Program-made: the position numbers and the translations under genes
Shown: positions 9,329 to 17,977 of the stretch, in pieces
Layout: every line of letters starts with the position of its first letter
How positions within the stretch are numbered: the first letter of the stretch is position 1
Assembly (NCBI RefSeq): GCF_001940245.1
Contig: NZ_MJIG01000004.1
Location: forward strand, 1,116,001 to 1,180,000
Source: Anaerostipes sp. 992a
Lineage (GTDB): Bacteria > Bacillota > Clostridia > Lachnospirales > Lachnospiraceae
DNA length: 64,000 nt
Direction: 5' to 3'
Notes under the pieces: model-generated
What the model was told of the DNA's origin: nothing
What the model saw: the letters and a program-made list of their open reading frames with translations, nothing else
The model's database searches: none

Positions 9329-9874
9329 ATGTATCTTGATCCTGTCATTTATGCCAGCCGACCGGCTGATTACGAAAAACGATTAGAAAAAGAACAGCGA
9401 TGCTATGATCTGCTCGATCAGCTTAATATTCCTTATAAACGAGTGGATCATGAAGAAACAGCTACGGTAGAGTCCTGTGAAGAAGTAGAAGCTTTATTGC
9501 AGATTGATATTTGCAAAAATCTCTTTTTATGCAACAGCCAAAAAACCAGATTCTACCTGCTTATGATGCCTGGTCGAAAAAAGTTTATGACAAAGCTATT
9601 GTCCAGACAGATTGGCAGTTCCCGGCTTTCCTTTGCCAAACCGGAATATATGGAACAATATCTGAACATTACTCCCGGTTCTGTAAGCGTACTGGGATTG
9701 ATGAACGATACTGACCACCATGTTCAGTTGCTGATCGATCGGGACCTATTGGAAAATGTCTATATCGGCTGTCATCCATGTATCAACACTTCCAGCTTAA
9801 AGCTTTCTATGAATGATATCATAAACAAGCTTCTTCCCGCCATGGGACACGAGCCTGTTTATGTAAGTTTATAA
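9329..9874 (+). CDS. Prolyl-tRNA editing protein, YbaK/ProX family
   Basis: A 181-residue free-standing editing domain that hydrolyses mischarged Ala-tRNA(Pro) or Cys-tRNA(Pro). Family features seen are YKRVDHEETATVESCEEV near the N-terminus, the CKNLFLCN segment with the conserved lysine, PGSVSVLGL and the C-terminal IGCHPCINTSSLKL. The start at 9329 is chosen because GAGG lies nine bases upstream; an earlier ATG overlapping the HAD stop codon has no ribosome site. Confidence 0.88.
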   Translation: MYLDPVIYASRPADYEKRLEKEQRCYDLLDQLNIPYKRVDHEETATVESCEEVEALLQIDICKNLFLCNSQKTRFYLLMMPGRKKFMTKLLSRQIGSSRLSFAKPEYMEQYLNITPGSVSVLGLMNDTDHHVQLLIDRDLLENVYIGCHPCINTSSLKLSMNDIINKLLPAMGHEPVYVSL

Positions 9875-9877
9875 AAA

Positions 9878-9946
9878 ATAGAAAAAAGCAGCGATGTCTT
9901 TGAAAAGAAAATCTTTTTAATTTGGATCCAAAGACATTGCTCCTTG
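9878..9946 (-). terminator. Hairpin between convergent genes, terminator for the permease
   Basis: AGCAATGTCTTTG and CAAAGACATCGCT pair across a loop of about 28 bases, followed on the minus strand by a T-rich stretch (CTTTTTTCTATTTTT). On the plus strand there is no T-run, so it mainly serves the minus-strand permease gene. Confidence 0.65.
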
Positions 9947-10000
9947 TGTTATAATGGTTATTCTACTTTTTTAGTCATGAAAGTCACGCTTTCTCACTCA

Positions 10001-11479
10001 TTAAGCCATTCCACCTACTTCTGCGCTGTTATTTCCTTTTGATGTTTCCACATCCTCAATTTCTACATCAATGTGACTTCCAAATTTTTCTCCATATTTT
10101 GCTCTACAGTAGAAGCAGAAGAATACTCCTAATAAGATCCATCCACCTACCATGATCCATTCCTGCCATACAAGAGCACATCCAGAACCAGGAATTAAGT
10201 ACATAGCTACCATTAAGCCTGACATCAATACTGCAATAGAACCTACCAGCTTATAATTTTTTACTGTATATGGTCTTGCCATATCCGGTGCTTTCTTTCT
10301 AAGAATGATAAAGGAAAGAGAGACCATACAATATGCCAGACAGCATCCAAAGTTACCTGCATCTACGATCCATACCAGCATAGCACGTCCGCAGAATGGG
10401 GCAAGACAGGATAAGGCTCCAATTAAAAGTAATGCATTGATCGGTGTCTTTTCTTTTGATAATTTTACAAATGGACGAGGAATCATATAAGATTCTGCCA
10501 TGGAGTACATAGCGCGGCTTCCTCCCAGTAAGAAGGAGTTCCAGCTTGTAACGATACCACACATACCACCGATAATTAATACTTTTGCCATAATCGCACT
10601 GTTAAATGCTTTTGCCATTGCATCTGCGGTTACTAATCCAGAACCTGAGGAAGAAGCAGCAATTTCTGAACCGCTCATAATATAACCAACCCCGATGATG
10701 ACTAATGCATAGAAAGAAACTGCAAGTACGATAGAAAGGATTAAGATCATACCAATTTTCTTTAATGGTACGTTGATTTCTTCTGCTGCCTGTGGAATAA
10801 CATCAAATCCAATGAAGAAGAATGGTGTCATCAAAGCAACTCTTACAATGTTATTCACAATGCTTCCTGTTCCTGAACCAACAAATAACTGTCCAGAAAG
10901 GTTTGATGCATCCCCATTAAATGCAGATGCCACTACTAAGAGAATACCAACCCCTCCAATGATAACCGTTAAAACGGTCTGCAACACTGCTGCTGTTTTT
11001 GCACCCTTGATATTAATATAAGTAATAAAAATTGCTACTGCAATTGCCACTGCAACCCAGGAAGCATAAATATCAAATCCTGCTACTGTATACATATATC
11101 CTTTTAAGAAACCTGGATAAATATATTGAATAATCGTTGGAAGCGCACATGCCTCAAAACAAACTACACTTACATATCCTAAAATAATAGCCCATGTACA
11201 GACAAAGGATCCCATAGGTCCCATGGCTTTATAACTAAATACATGTTCTCCACCACACTGTGGCATTGCAGCTGTTAATTCAGCATAAGTAAGGCCAATA
11301 AAAAATACCATAATTCCACCGATCAGGAAGCCAAGCACTGCTCCTAATACACCACCACTGCTGATCCAGTCTCCTGAGGATACAACCCATCCCCATCCGA
11401 TCATTGCTCCAAATGCAATTACTAAAATATCCCATGAACTAAACACTTTGTCAAATTCTGACTTCTTTGTATTACCCAT
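10001..11479 (-). CDS. APC-superfamily amino-acid permease
   Basis: A 492-residue inner-membrane transporter with about 12 hydrophobic segments. The APC signature in the first helix reads IAFGAMIGWGWVVSSGDWI, followed by GLTYAELTAAMPQCGGEHVFSYKAMG, a typical amino acid-polyamine-organocation family start. It is downstream of an aminotransferase/alcohol-dehydrogenase operon, which suggests it imports the amine or amino acid degraded by those enzymes. Only 16 bp separate its start from the T-run of an intrinsic terminator, so its expression probably depends on partial readthrough. The substrate is not readable from sequence. Confidence 0.88.
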   Translation of the reverse strand: MGNTKKSEFDKVFSSWDILVIAFGAMIGWGWVVSSGDWISSGGVLGAVLGFLIGGIMVFFIGLTYAELTAAMPQCGGEHVFSYKAMGPMGSFVCTWAIILGYVSVVCFEACALPTIIQYIYPGFLKGYMYTVAGFDIYASWVAVAIAVAIFITYINIKGAKTAAVLQTVLTVIIGGVGILLVVASAFNGDASNLSGQLFVGSGTGSIVNNIVRVALMTPFFFIGFDVIPQAAEEINVPLKKIGMILILSIVLAVSFYALVIIGVGYIMSGSEIAASSSGSGLVTADAMAKAFNSAIMAKVLIIGGMCGIVTSWNSFLLGGSRAMYSMAESYMIPRPFVKLSKEKTPINALLLIGALSCLAPFCGRAMLVWIVDAGNFGCCLAYCMVSLSFIILRKKAPDMARPYTVKNYKLVGSIAVLMSGLMVAMYLIPGSGCALVWQEWIMVGGWILLGVFFCFYCRAKYGEKFGSHIDVEIEDVETSKGNNSAEVGGMA

Positions 11480-11495
11480 ATATCATTCTCCTTTC

Positions 11496-11536
11496 AAAAA
11501 AAGGCGCTACAAAAAGATTTCTCTTTTTATAACGCC
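11496..11536 (-). terminator. Intrinsic terminator inside the fermentation operon
   Basis: On the minus strand GGCGTTATAAAAAG pairs with CTTTTTGTAGCGCC and is followed by seven T. It lies after the cytidylate-kinase-like gene and immediately before the ribosome site of the permease. Confidence 0.85.
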
Positions 11537-11564
11537 TTTGTTATTCCCTTATTCTTATTTTTTT

Positions 11565-12161
11565 CTAGTATCCAAATTTCATATGAATCAGTTTTTCAAT
11601 ATAGTCTGCCGTTTCTTCCCATCCAAGCAAACTGCTGTCAATCAACAGCTGTCTGTTATGTCTGTCTCCTCGATAAGTACCAGTTACGTATTTATATCTG
11701 GAATGAAGTGCCTCATCATGATATTTCATCATGGCTTTTGCTTCCTTTTCCGAAATTCCATGTTCTTTTTTGATATTCTCGATTCTGACATCCTCAGGAG
11801 CATAAATAAAAATTCTCAAGCAGTCATCTCTATCCTTTAAAACATAATCACTGCATCGTCCAATGATGACACAGGAGGATTTGTCTGCAAAGTTCTGAAT
11901 GACTTCAAATTGAATCGCAATCATGGTATTTGTAAGATTGGCATATCTTGGACCAAACTTTGTATCAAATCTGTATTTTACCTTTTTTAGAGATGTATCC
12001 GCTTTCTCTACCAGTTCTCTGTCAACACCAGTCTTTTCTACAACCTTGTCTACCAAATCTCTGTCATAATATTCGATTTCTAATCGATCCGCCAGCATTT
12101 TCCCGATTTCAGGTCCACCGCTTCCAAATTCGCATCCAATGGTAATCACTGCATGTTTCAT
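11565..12161 (-). CDS. Cytidylate-kinase-like family protein
   Basis: A 198-residue P-loop protein. The phosphate-binding loop is present in a variant form (GCEFGSGGPEIGKMLADRL), followed by YYDRDLVDKV and CVIIGRCSDYVL, which match the cytidylate-kinase-like family of uncharacterised Firmicute proteins rather than the housekeeping CMP kinase. It lies 32 bp downstream of the iron alcohol dehydrogenase in the same operon and just upstream of the internal terminator. The family's biochemical role is not known; a kinase acting on a small metabolite is a reasonable inference. Confidence 0.8.
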   Translation of the reverse strand: MKHAVITIGCEFGSGGPEIGKMLADRLEIEYYDRDLVDKVVEKTGVDRELVEKADTSLKKVKYRFDTKFGPRYANLTNTMIAIQFEVIQNFADKSSCVIIGRCSDYVLKDRDDCLRIFIYAPEDVRIENIKKEHGISEKEAKAMMKYHDEALHSRYKYVTGTYRGDRHNRQLLIDSSLLGWEETADYIEKLIHMKFGY

Positions 12162-12193
12162 ATCTCTCCACTCCTCTCCGTATATAATATATA

Positions 12194-13339
12194 CTACATT
12201 GCTTTCTTATAAAGCATTTCTACGTCTTTTTTCGTCGTAATTCGTGGATTTACTGCAATATTTCCACTTTTCATGGCATCCTCTGCCATCTGGCTGATCT
12301 TATCCTCTGTTACCCCTACTTCAGAAAGCGTCTCAGGAATACCCAGAGATTTTGTAAGTTTTCTCACCTCTTCTACCAGCATCTCTGGAACAAAAGAATC
12401 ATCTGCCTTTGTATAAGAAATATAATCATAAATCTTTTTATATTTTCCATCGTCTGCCAGTGCATTATATTCCAGACATACTGGAAGTAAAATGGCATTG
12501 GCCGTTCCATGAGCTACGTTAAAGAAGCCTCCTACCGGATGAGCCATCGCATGTACATCTCCCAAACGGCCAAAGTTAAATGCGATTCCTGCAAAGGTAC
12601 TTCCCAAAAGCATTGCACTTGCCGCCTCAATATTGGTTCTGTCTGCCACAAACTTGCGAATGTTTTCTCCTAAAAGCTCCAACGCTTTCTCTGCCATCGC
12701 TTCGATAAATGGATTACAGTCTTTGTTAATATAAGATTCTATGGCATGTACCATGGCATCTACACCAGATGCTGCTGCTGTTCCTGCTGGACAGGATGTG
12801 AGGAATTCCGGATCTAAGATGACATGTGATGGCAACAATTTCTGGCTCGCTACCGTCAGTTTATAATTACGGCTATGGTCGGTAATAACAGAAAAAGCTG
12901 TTACTTCAGAGCCTGTTCCTGCTGTGGTCGGAATGGCAATAAAAGGAACAATCTCTCCCGGAACCTTGCCCCCACCTTCATATTCTGTAATAGAACCTCC
13001 ATAAGTCACAACAACTCCAACCGCCTTTGCCACGTCCATTGGAGAACCTCCTCCAATGGCTACAATGGCTTCTGCCTGATTTTCTTTATAAGCATCTGCA
13101 GCTTTATGGACCGTTTCTACAGAAGGATTGGCTTCTACATCTGTAAATTTACATGTTTTTGCTCCAGTCTCCTCGATCAATGCTGTAATCTTATCGGTTA
13201 CTCCCATCTTATTCAAATGAGGTCCGGAGATTACAAGTACATTGGAAACCTTTAATTCTTTTACCATTTCCGGTAATTTCTTTACGCTTCCTGCCCCAAA
13301 TGTAATATTCTGAGGTACGATAAAGGAAAAATCTTTCAT
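12194..13339 (-). CDS. Iron-containing alcohol dehydrogenase
   Basis: A 381-residue group III alcohol dehydrogenase. The NAD(P)-binding GGGSPMDVAKA is at about residues 97-107, and the metal ligands are in SGVDAMVHAIESYI and GDVHAMAHPVGGFFNVAHG. Members include 4-hydroxybutyrate, 3-hydroxypropionate and sulfoacetaldehyde reductases as well as propanediol oxidoreductases. Being 23 bp downstream of a class III aminotransferase, it most likely reduces the semialdehyde made by that enzyme and so re-oxidises NADH in fermentation. The exact substrate is not resolved. Confidence 0.9.
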   Translation of the reverse strand: MKDFSFIVPQNITFGAGSVKKLPEMVKELKVSNVLVISGPHLNKMGVTDKITALIEETGAKTCKFTDVEANPSVETVHKAADAYKENQAEAIVAIGGGSPMDVAKAVGVVVTYGGSITEYEGGGKVPGEIVPFIAIPTTAGTGSEVTAFSVITDHSRNYKLTVASQKLLPSHVILDPEFLTSCPAGTAAASGVDAMVHAIESYINKDCNPFIEAMAEKALELLGENIRKFVADRTNIEAASAMLLGSTFAGIAFNFGRLGDVHAMAHPVGGFFNVAHGTANAILLPVCLEYNALADDGKYKKIYDYISYTKADDSFVPEMLVEEVRKLTKSLGIPETLSEVGVTEDKISQMAEDAMKSGNIAVNPRITTKKDVEMLYKKAM

Positions 13340-13362
13340 TTTCTTTCCTCCTGATCTATGAT

Positions 13363-14577
13363 TTATAACAGTTCTTCTACAGATTCTTTGATAATTGCAA
13401 ATGCTTTATCACAATCTTCTTTTGTCACGATCAATGGAGGTACCATACGGATTACACTGGAACCGATTGCTGTAATCAATAATTTCTTATCGAAACATTT
13501 ATGTTTTACATCAATGCTCTTGATTACTTCATCAAATTCAACACCAACTAATAATCCCTGTCCTCTTACTTCTTTTACATGAGGAAGTGTTGCCAACAGA
13601 CCCATGAAGTATTCGCCCATTTCTTTGGCATTTCCTGCAAGGTCTCTGTCTAATAATTCGTTTACTTCTGCTAATGCAGCTGCACAACATACTGGATGTC
13701 CACCATAGGTAGTTCCGTGAGATCCCATAGTAAATGCTTTAGAAACCTCTTCTGTTGCGCAAATTGCTCCGATTGGCATTCCGCCTCCCATTGCCTTTGC
13801 CATGGATACGATATCTGGTTTTACGCCATAATTCATATAAGACATAACTGCACCAGTTCTGCACCATCCTGTCTGAACTTCATCTAATAATAATAAGATT
13901 CCTTTTTCATCACATAATGCTCTCAAACCAGTTAAGAATTCTTTTGTTGCTGGAATAACTCCACCTTCACCCTGTACTGGCTCTACCATAATCGCGATGG
14001 TATCTTCTGTAACTGCTTCTTTAAATGCTTCTAAATTATTATATTCTGCATAAGTAAATCCTGGAGTCATGCTTCCGAATCCAACCTGACATGCATTGTC
14101 CGGCTGACCAGTAGCACTCATAGAACCAAATGTTCTACCATGGAAAGAAGATTTTGCTGTTACGATGTTATATTTGTTTGGACCATATTTTTCAACACCA
14201 TATTTTCTTGCCATTTTGATCATTGCTTCGTTAGCTTCTGTTCCTGAGTTCTGATAAAAGATCTTATCCATTCCGATCGTGGTACAAATCTTTTCAGCTA
14301 ATAAAGCCTGAGGAATGGTGTATGGATAGTTGAACGTATGCATAATATCAGAAACCTGATCCTTGACTGCGGCTACCACCTTTTCATTACAGCTTCCAGC
14401 GCTGTTAACTGCGATTCCTGCATAGAAGTCAAGATATGCATCTCCATCTGGATCATACATATACATATCCTTTGCAGTCTCTGCTACAAAATCAAATCGT
14501 TCATAAGTTTCGATCATATATTTTTTTACTAAATCTTTTAATTCTTCCTGTGTCAATCCTGTATCTTTTAATTTCAT
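13363..14577 (-). CDS. Class III (omega-amino acid/acetylornithine-like) aminotransferase
   Basis: A 404-residue PLP enzyme. Visible elements are the YQNSGTEANEAMIKMARKY cofactor-phosphate region, SFHGRTFGSMSATG, the LLLDEVQTGWCRTG aspartate and the Schiff-base lysine in DIVSMAKAMGGGMP. The family includes acetylornithine, GABA, putrescine and beta-alanine transaminases. The start at 14577 has GGAGG eight bases upstream. Context (alcohol dehydrogenase, permease, XRE/cupin regulator like PuuR) favours an omega-amino acid or diamine over arginine synthesis. It is the first gene of its operon and begins about 80 bp downstream of a group II intron. Confidence 0.88.
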   Translation of the reverse strand: MKLKDTGLTQEELKDLVKKYMIETYERFDFVAETAKDMYMYDPDGDAYLDFYAGIAVNSAGSCNEKVVAAVKDQVSDIMHTFNYPYTIPQALLAEKICTTIGMDKIFYQNSGTEANEAMIKMARKYGVEKYGPNKYNIVTAKSSFHGRTFGSMSATGQPDNACQVGFGSMTPGFTYAEYNNLEAFKEAVTEDTIAIMVEPVQGEGGVIPATKEFLTGLRALCDEKGILLLLDEVQTGWCRTGAVMSYMNYGVKPDIVSMAKAMGGGMPIGAICATEEVSKAFTMGSHGTTYGGHPVCCAAALAEVNELLDRDLAGNAKEMGEYFMGLLATLPHVKEVRGQGLLVGVEFDEVIKSIDVKHKCFDKKLLITAIGSSVIRMVPPLIVTKEDCDKAFAIIKESVEELL

Positions 14578-14655
14578 CGTGAATGCCTCCAATTCCTATC
14601 TGTTTTAAAGTTAGAATTCTTCGCATCAGTCTGGTACCTTAAACTTCTGCGAAAA

Positions 14656-16504
14656 ATCGAGTAGGAGGAATTTCTCTTGATTGAGAAATTCCGACCTCTC
14701 ACACCACCGTGCGTACCGTTCGGTACACGGCGGTTCAATCAACTTAACAAGTAACACACCTTTCGGTGTAGTAATCTAACATTGAGACTAATCCGAATGA
14801 GGTTAGTCTCTTATTGCTTATAGCTTGGCATACATCTGAACCTCGACATACTCTTGCGAACCCTTTAGCGTAGGATGTTCGCTTTGCTGCCCATTGGGGC
14901 ACGCCTAGTTTCATTAAATTCTTTGCCCTGTTTTGTGGTGTTTTCCATTGTTTCCATATACACATACGAAGTCTGAATCGGATATGTTTATCCATTTCTC
15001 TGCACAGATGTTTCATACTCCCTATCTTGAAGTAGTTAACCCATCCTCTGATAAGTTGATTGAGTTTCTCCACTTTGTAGCTGTTGCTTACACCCCAGCT
15101 ACGACAGGTGAGTTCCTTCATCCTCTTCTTGAATTTCTCAACTGATTTTGCATGTGGCTTCGCCTTGTATTGGTGTGCTCTTGAATCAAAATAGAATCCA
15201 AATCCAAGGTATTTGAGTCCTTGCGGTTTATCCACTTTACTCTTTGTCATGTTGACCTTAAGCCCTAGTTTCTCCTCAATGAATCGAGAGATATTTCTCA
15301 TTACTCGATTTGCAGACATTTCACTCCCAACCATAATGATACAGTCATCCGCATATCTCGCGAAATTGAGCCCTCGCTTTTCCATTTCTTTGTCAAGTTC
15401 ATTGAGCATGATATTCGCTAATAGCGGAGAAAGATTTCCTCCTTGCGGTGTTCCTATTACAGAGTCTTCATACTCATCATCAATCATAATTCCACTGACA
15501 AGATACTTTCTCACAATGGAGATGACATCTCCATCCTTGATTGTTCTTCCAATTAAGGTCATCAGCTTGTCATGATTTACTGTGTCAAAGAACTTTTCCA
15601 AGTCAATGTCTACAATCCAATCATTACCATCATTCATCATATCAAGTGCTGTTAGGATTGCTTGTTGTGCACACCTATTCGGTCTGAATCCATAACTGTG
15701 GTCATGGAATTGTTCCTCATAGATTGGTGTTAGTACCTGTGCAATGGCTTGTTGTACAAATCTGTCTGTTACCGTTGGTACTCCTAGGTTTCTGACACCA
15801 CCATCAGGCTTTGGTATCTCCACTCTTCGTACTGGTTGAGGTTTGTATTTTCTTGTCCTCAACTGTTCCTTGATGATTTCGCCGTTCTTTGCAAGATGTT
15901 CCTTGAGTTCTGTGTACTTCATTCCGTCCACTCCCTCTGCACCTTTGTTTCGTACGACTTGCAGATATGCTCTGTTGAGATTATCACTAGATAATATCTG
16001 CTCCATTAGATTACTTGTGTCCATGCGTTCTTTCCTTTCCGTCTCGCTTGATTTGACCATCTTTTACCCGATTGGTTACGGCAGATGTTGTCATTTCTGC
16101 AATACGAGACATACTCAAACTGATTGATTGTTCGCCCCTTCACTCCATCCCCATTACAGAGACTTCTTCACTACTATGGGCTCGGCTGATTTCTCACAGT
16201 TCGTTGTTACTAGGCTGATGATACCTCTGTGAGACCTCCACGCTTAAGGTGCACGCTCTTTCCTCTCATCTATCCGCCACATTTACTCGTACTTCCAGCA
16301 ACTTTTGGACTTCATCTCCTTTTGCAGACTTATCCGTATTTCCGAGCCTTATATGTGATTTCTGTCCGTCGGACCAAGAGTTTGCTTACAGCTTCCTTCA
16401 GATTCCACCTCACGATGGACACCCTTGCTGTTCGGCTATACACTTCCTCGTTGCCTAGGCGTGTTCGGGACTTTCACCCGTTAGAGCGCGCCCATGGCGC
16501 GCAA
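14656..16504 (-). mobile_element. Group II intron, bacterial class C
   Basis: About 1.85 kb. The 3' part has a recognisable domain V (GAACCGCC ... GGTGGTG around 14703-14736) with a CGC triad as in class C, then domain VI (GGAATTTCTC/GAGAAATTCC) and a 3' end CTACTCGAT. The 5' part starts near the palindrome GCGCGCCATGGGCGCGC and continues with GGGTGAAAGTCCCGAAC. It encodes its own reverse transcriptase. It lies directly after a terminator hairpin, the usual target of class C introns. The exact 5' boundary is uncertain by a few bases because of a T-rich junction. Confidence 0.88.
14744..16024 (-). CDS. ltrA: Group II intron reverse transcriptase/maturase
   Basis: A 426-residue intron-encoded protein. 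RT blocks are clear: RRVEIPKPDGGVRNLGVPTV, QAILTALDMM after SYGFRPNR, the catalytic DIDLEKFFDTVNH, GTPQGGNLSPLLANI and FARYADDCI (YADD). A maturase (X) domain follows (KLNQLIRGWVNYFKIG). No endonuclease domain is seen, which is usual for class C. The start at 16024 follows an AAGGAAAG site; an upstream in-frame ATG at 16060 has none. The reading frame is intact, so the intron may be active. Confidence 0.93.
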   Translation of the reverse strand: MDTSNLMEQILSSDNLNRAYLQVVRNKGAEGVDGMKYTELKEHLAKNGEIIKEQLRTRKYKPQPVRRVEIPKPDGGVRNLGVPTVTDRFVQQAIAQVLTPIYEEQFHDHSYGFRPNRCAQQAILTALDMMNDGNDWIVDIDLEKFFDTVNHDKLMTLIGRTIKDGDVISIVRKYLVSGIMIDDEYEDSVIGTPQGGNLSPLLANIMLNELDKEMEKRGLNFARYADDCIIMVGSEMSANRVMRNISRFIEEKLGLKVNMTKSKVDKPQGLKYLGFGFYFDSRAHQYKAKPHAKSVEKFKKRMKELTCRSWGVSNSYKVEKLNQLIRGWVNYFKIGSMKHLCREMDKHIRFRLRMCIWKQWKTPQNRAKNLMKLGVPQWAAKRTSYAKGFARVCRGSDVCQAISNKRLTSFGLVSMLDYYTERCVTC

Positions 16505-16505
16505 A

Positions 16506-16551
16506 CAAAAAGACAAAGACTCAAATTCCCCCAGGGAATGTGGCGTCTTTG
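16506..16551 (-). terminator. Intrinsic terminator used as intron target
   Basis: On the minus strand CAAAGAC pairs with GTCTTTG and ATTCCC with GGGAAT inside, followed by CTTTTTGTTT, where the intron begins. It probably ends the transcript of the XRE/cupin regulator, whose stop codon is about 160 bp upstream. The 150 bp between them hold no gene that can be supported. Confidence 0.8.
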
Positions 16552-16709
16552 CCTAACTTTCAAATTATGTTCTTTATTTTGCACAACCTTAAATTATCAC
16601 AATCTTATATAATTGTCAATATATCTTTTATTTTTTTGATTTTTTCAATTATCAGAACCATTATACTCTCCTGTTTTTGTACATTATATTGCACAAATCA
16701 TTTTATTTT

Positions 16710-17264
16710 TCACCCATAATCTACAAAGAATGTTAGAAAGCTGACTGGAAACTCCGTACAGTTTTCATATTTATGAACTCGGTCAGATTCAAAACGAAAT
16801 ACATCATCCTCTGTAATCTGGGTTTCCTCATCATCGATCACGACTGTAAGCATTCCTTTGGATACCGCAATATATTCTCTGGTATGCTCTCCATGGGAGC
16901 CACTGACATACTCTCCTCCCGGTTCTATGTCGATTCGGTAGATTTCCACGGTCCGATTATCTTCATAGGGAAAACAGGTCCATACTTTATATTTTCCTAC
17001 TACTTCTTTTGTAGGAACCAGCTCCTTTATAGAGACAAGACAGCTATCCATTGGCGGAGATTCTAACAGCGTATGAAATTCAATGCGAAGTCCACTTGCA
17101 ATTTTACCTAATATTCCAATCGTTGGATTGGCCTCACCTCTTTCGATCTGAGCCAGCATACTCTTACTGACCCCCGTCTGCTCAGAGACCACATCTAGAC
17201 TCATCTTCTTCGACTTGCGTATCCGCTTTAAATTCACTGAAATGTTATGCAATAAATAATCCAT
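16710..17264 (-). CDS. XRE-family regulator with C-terminal cupin domain
   Basis: A 184-residue DNA-binding protein. Residues 10-65 form an XRE helix-turn-helix (MSLDVVSEQTGVSKSMLAQIERGEANPTI), and residues 105-180 a cupin barrel (PGGEYVSGSHGEHTREYIAVSKG). This architecture is that of PuuR-type regulators, several of which control polyamine or GABA catabolism through an effector bound in the cupin. It is upstream of the aminotransferase operon on the same strand, now separated by the group II intron, and only 11 bp downstream of the AhpF-like gene, so either neighbour could be its target. Confidence 0.88.
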   Translation of the reverse strand: MDYLLHNISVNLKRIRKSKKMSLDVVSEQTGVSKSMLAQIERGEANPTIGILGKIASGLRIEFHTLLESPPMDSCLVSIKELVPTKEVVGKYKVWTCFPYEDNRTVEIYRIDIEPGGEYVSGSHGEHTREYIAVSKGMLTVVIDDEETQITEDDVFRFESDRVHKYENCTEFPVSFLTFFVDYG

Positions 17265-17275
17265 AATTTATACTC

Positions 17276-17965
17276 CTAAAATCTACCAAATCGTTTTTTC
17301 TTCTCACATCCATGGGTACATGCCAACTCCACAAGAGTCTCTATGGCTTTTACCCCCATGACCTTCTCGTCATTGACCAATGTCATAGGTACTCGCTGAA
17401 TCTGATATCTATCCTGCATCTCCGGATACAGAGAGGCATCCACCATATCCGCACAAATCCATGGAGATAACATACACAACCTCTGGCAATCAATCACCAT
17501 CTTCGGACAATGGTGACACGCCAATGATACAAATGTACGAAAATGCACCGGTTTTTCCAGTTTTTCTAACTTCTTGATCAAACGCTTTTCAATGGCCTGT
17601 CCTACACTTCCCGCATTATAGATCGCAAAAATAAATGAATTTAATTCCTGTCCTCCCGGCACTCCATAAAAAGCAGCACCAGTAAAGTTTCCATCCTCTA
17701 AAAAAATCCCTGATACCGGCCGCATTTCCGGATCAAAGTGCTGTTCTAATTCTTGGTTTTCGCCACAACAATACAAGCTCACTTCCACCATTGGATGCAA
17801 AGTGCCAATCGCCATCAAAAAGCATCCCAGTTCTTTTCCCTTTTCCTCTTCCGGATCCAATATCGCTATAATCTGAATCTTTCTTTCTAGCTTTTGAAAT
17901 ACCCCAGTAATCTGTCCTTTCAGTTCTTCTGTTAAAAGCCGGCTTTCTGCTTTTATTCCTTCCAT
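17276..17965 (-). CDS. Stand-alone AhpF N-terminal-domain-like disulfide protein
   Basis: A 229-residue protein with two thioredoxin-like folds in tandem, matching only the N-terminal third of AhpF. The redox centre is in LACHHCPKMVIDCQ, comparable to the CHNCP site of AhpF, and the cis-proline region reads IQRVPMTLVND. The flavin and NADH-binding thioredoxin-reductase part of AhpF is absent. It is directly downstream of ahpC (12 bp gap), so it probably passes electrons to AhpC from an external reductase. The ATG at 17965 has AGGAGGG seven bases upstream. Near the end a CEKKKRF tail adds a further cysteine. Confidence 0.82.
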   Translation of the reverse strand: MEGIKAESRLLTEELKGQITGVFQKLERKIQIIAILDPEEEKGKELGCFLMAIGTLHPMVEVSLYCCGENQELEQHFDPEMRPVSGIFLEDGNFTGAAFYGVPGGQELNSFIFAIYNAGSVGQAIEKRLIKKLEKLEKPVHFRTFVSLACHHCPKMVIDCQRLCMLSPWICADMVDASLYPEMQDRYQIQRVPMTLVNDEKVMGVKAIETLVELACTHGCEKKKRFGRF

Positions 17966-17977
17966 CAGCAATCCCTC

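Noticed and set aside
14578-14655. T-box leader before the aminotransferase
   Set aside because: AAGGTACCAG recalls the T-box sequence, but the TGGNACCGCG core and a specifier stem are missing and the space is too short.
16229-16612. Plus-strand 127-codon frame in the intron 5' region
   Set aside because: It is antisense to the folded 5' part of the group II intron, with no start signal or family match.
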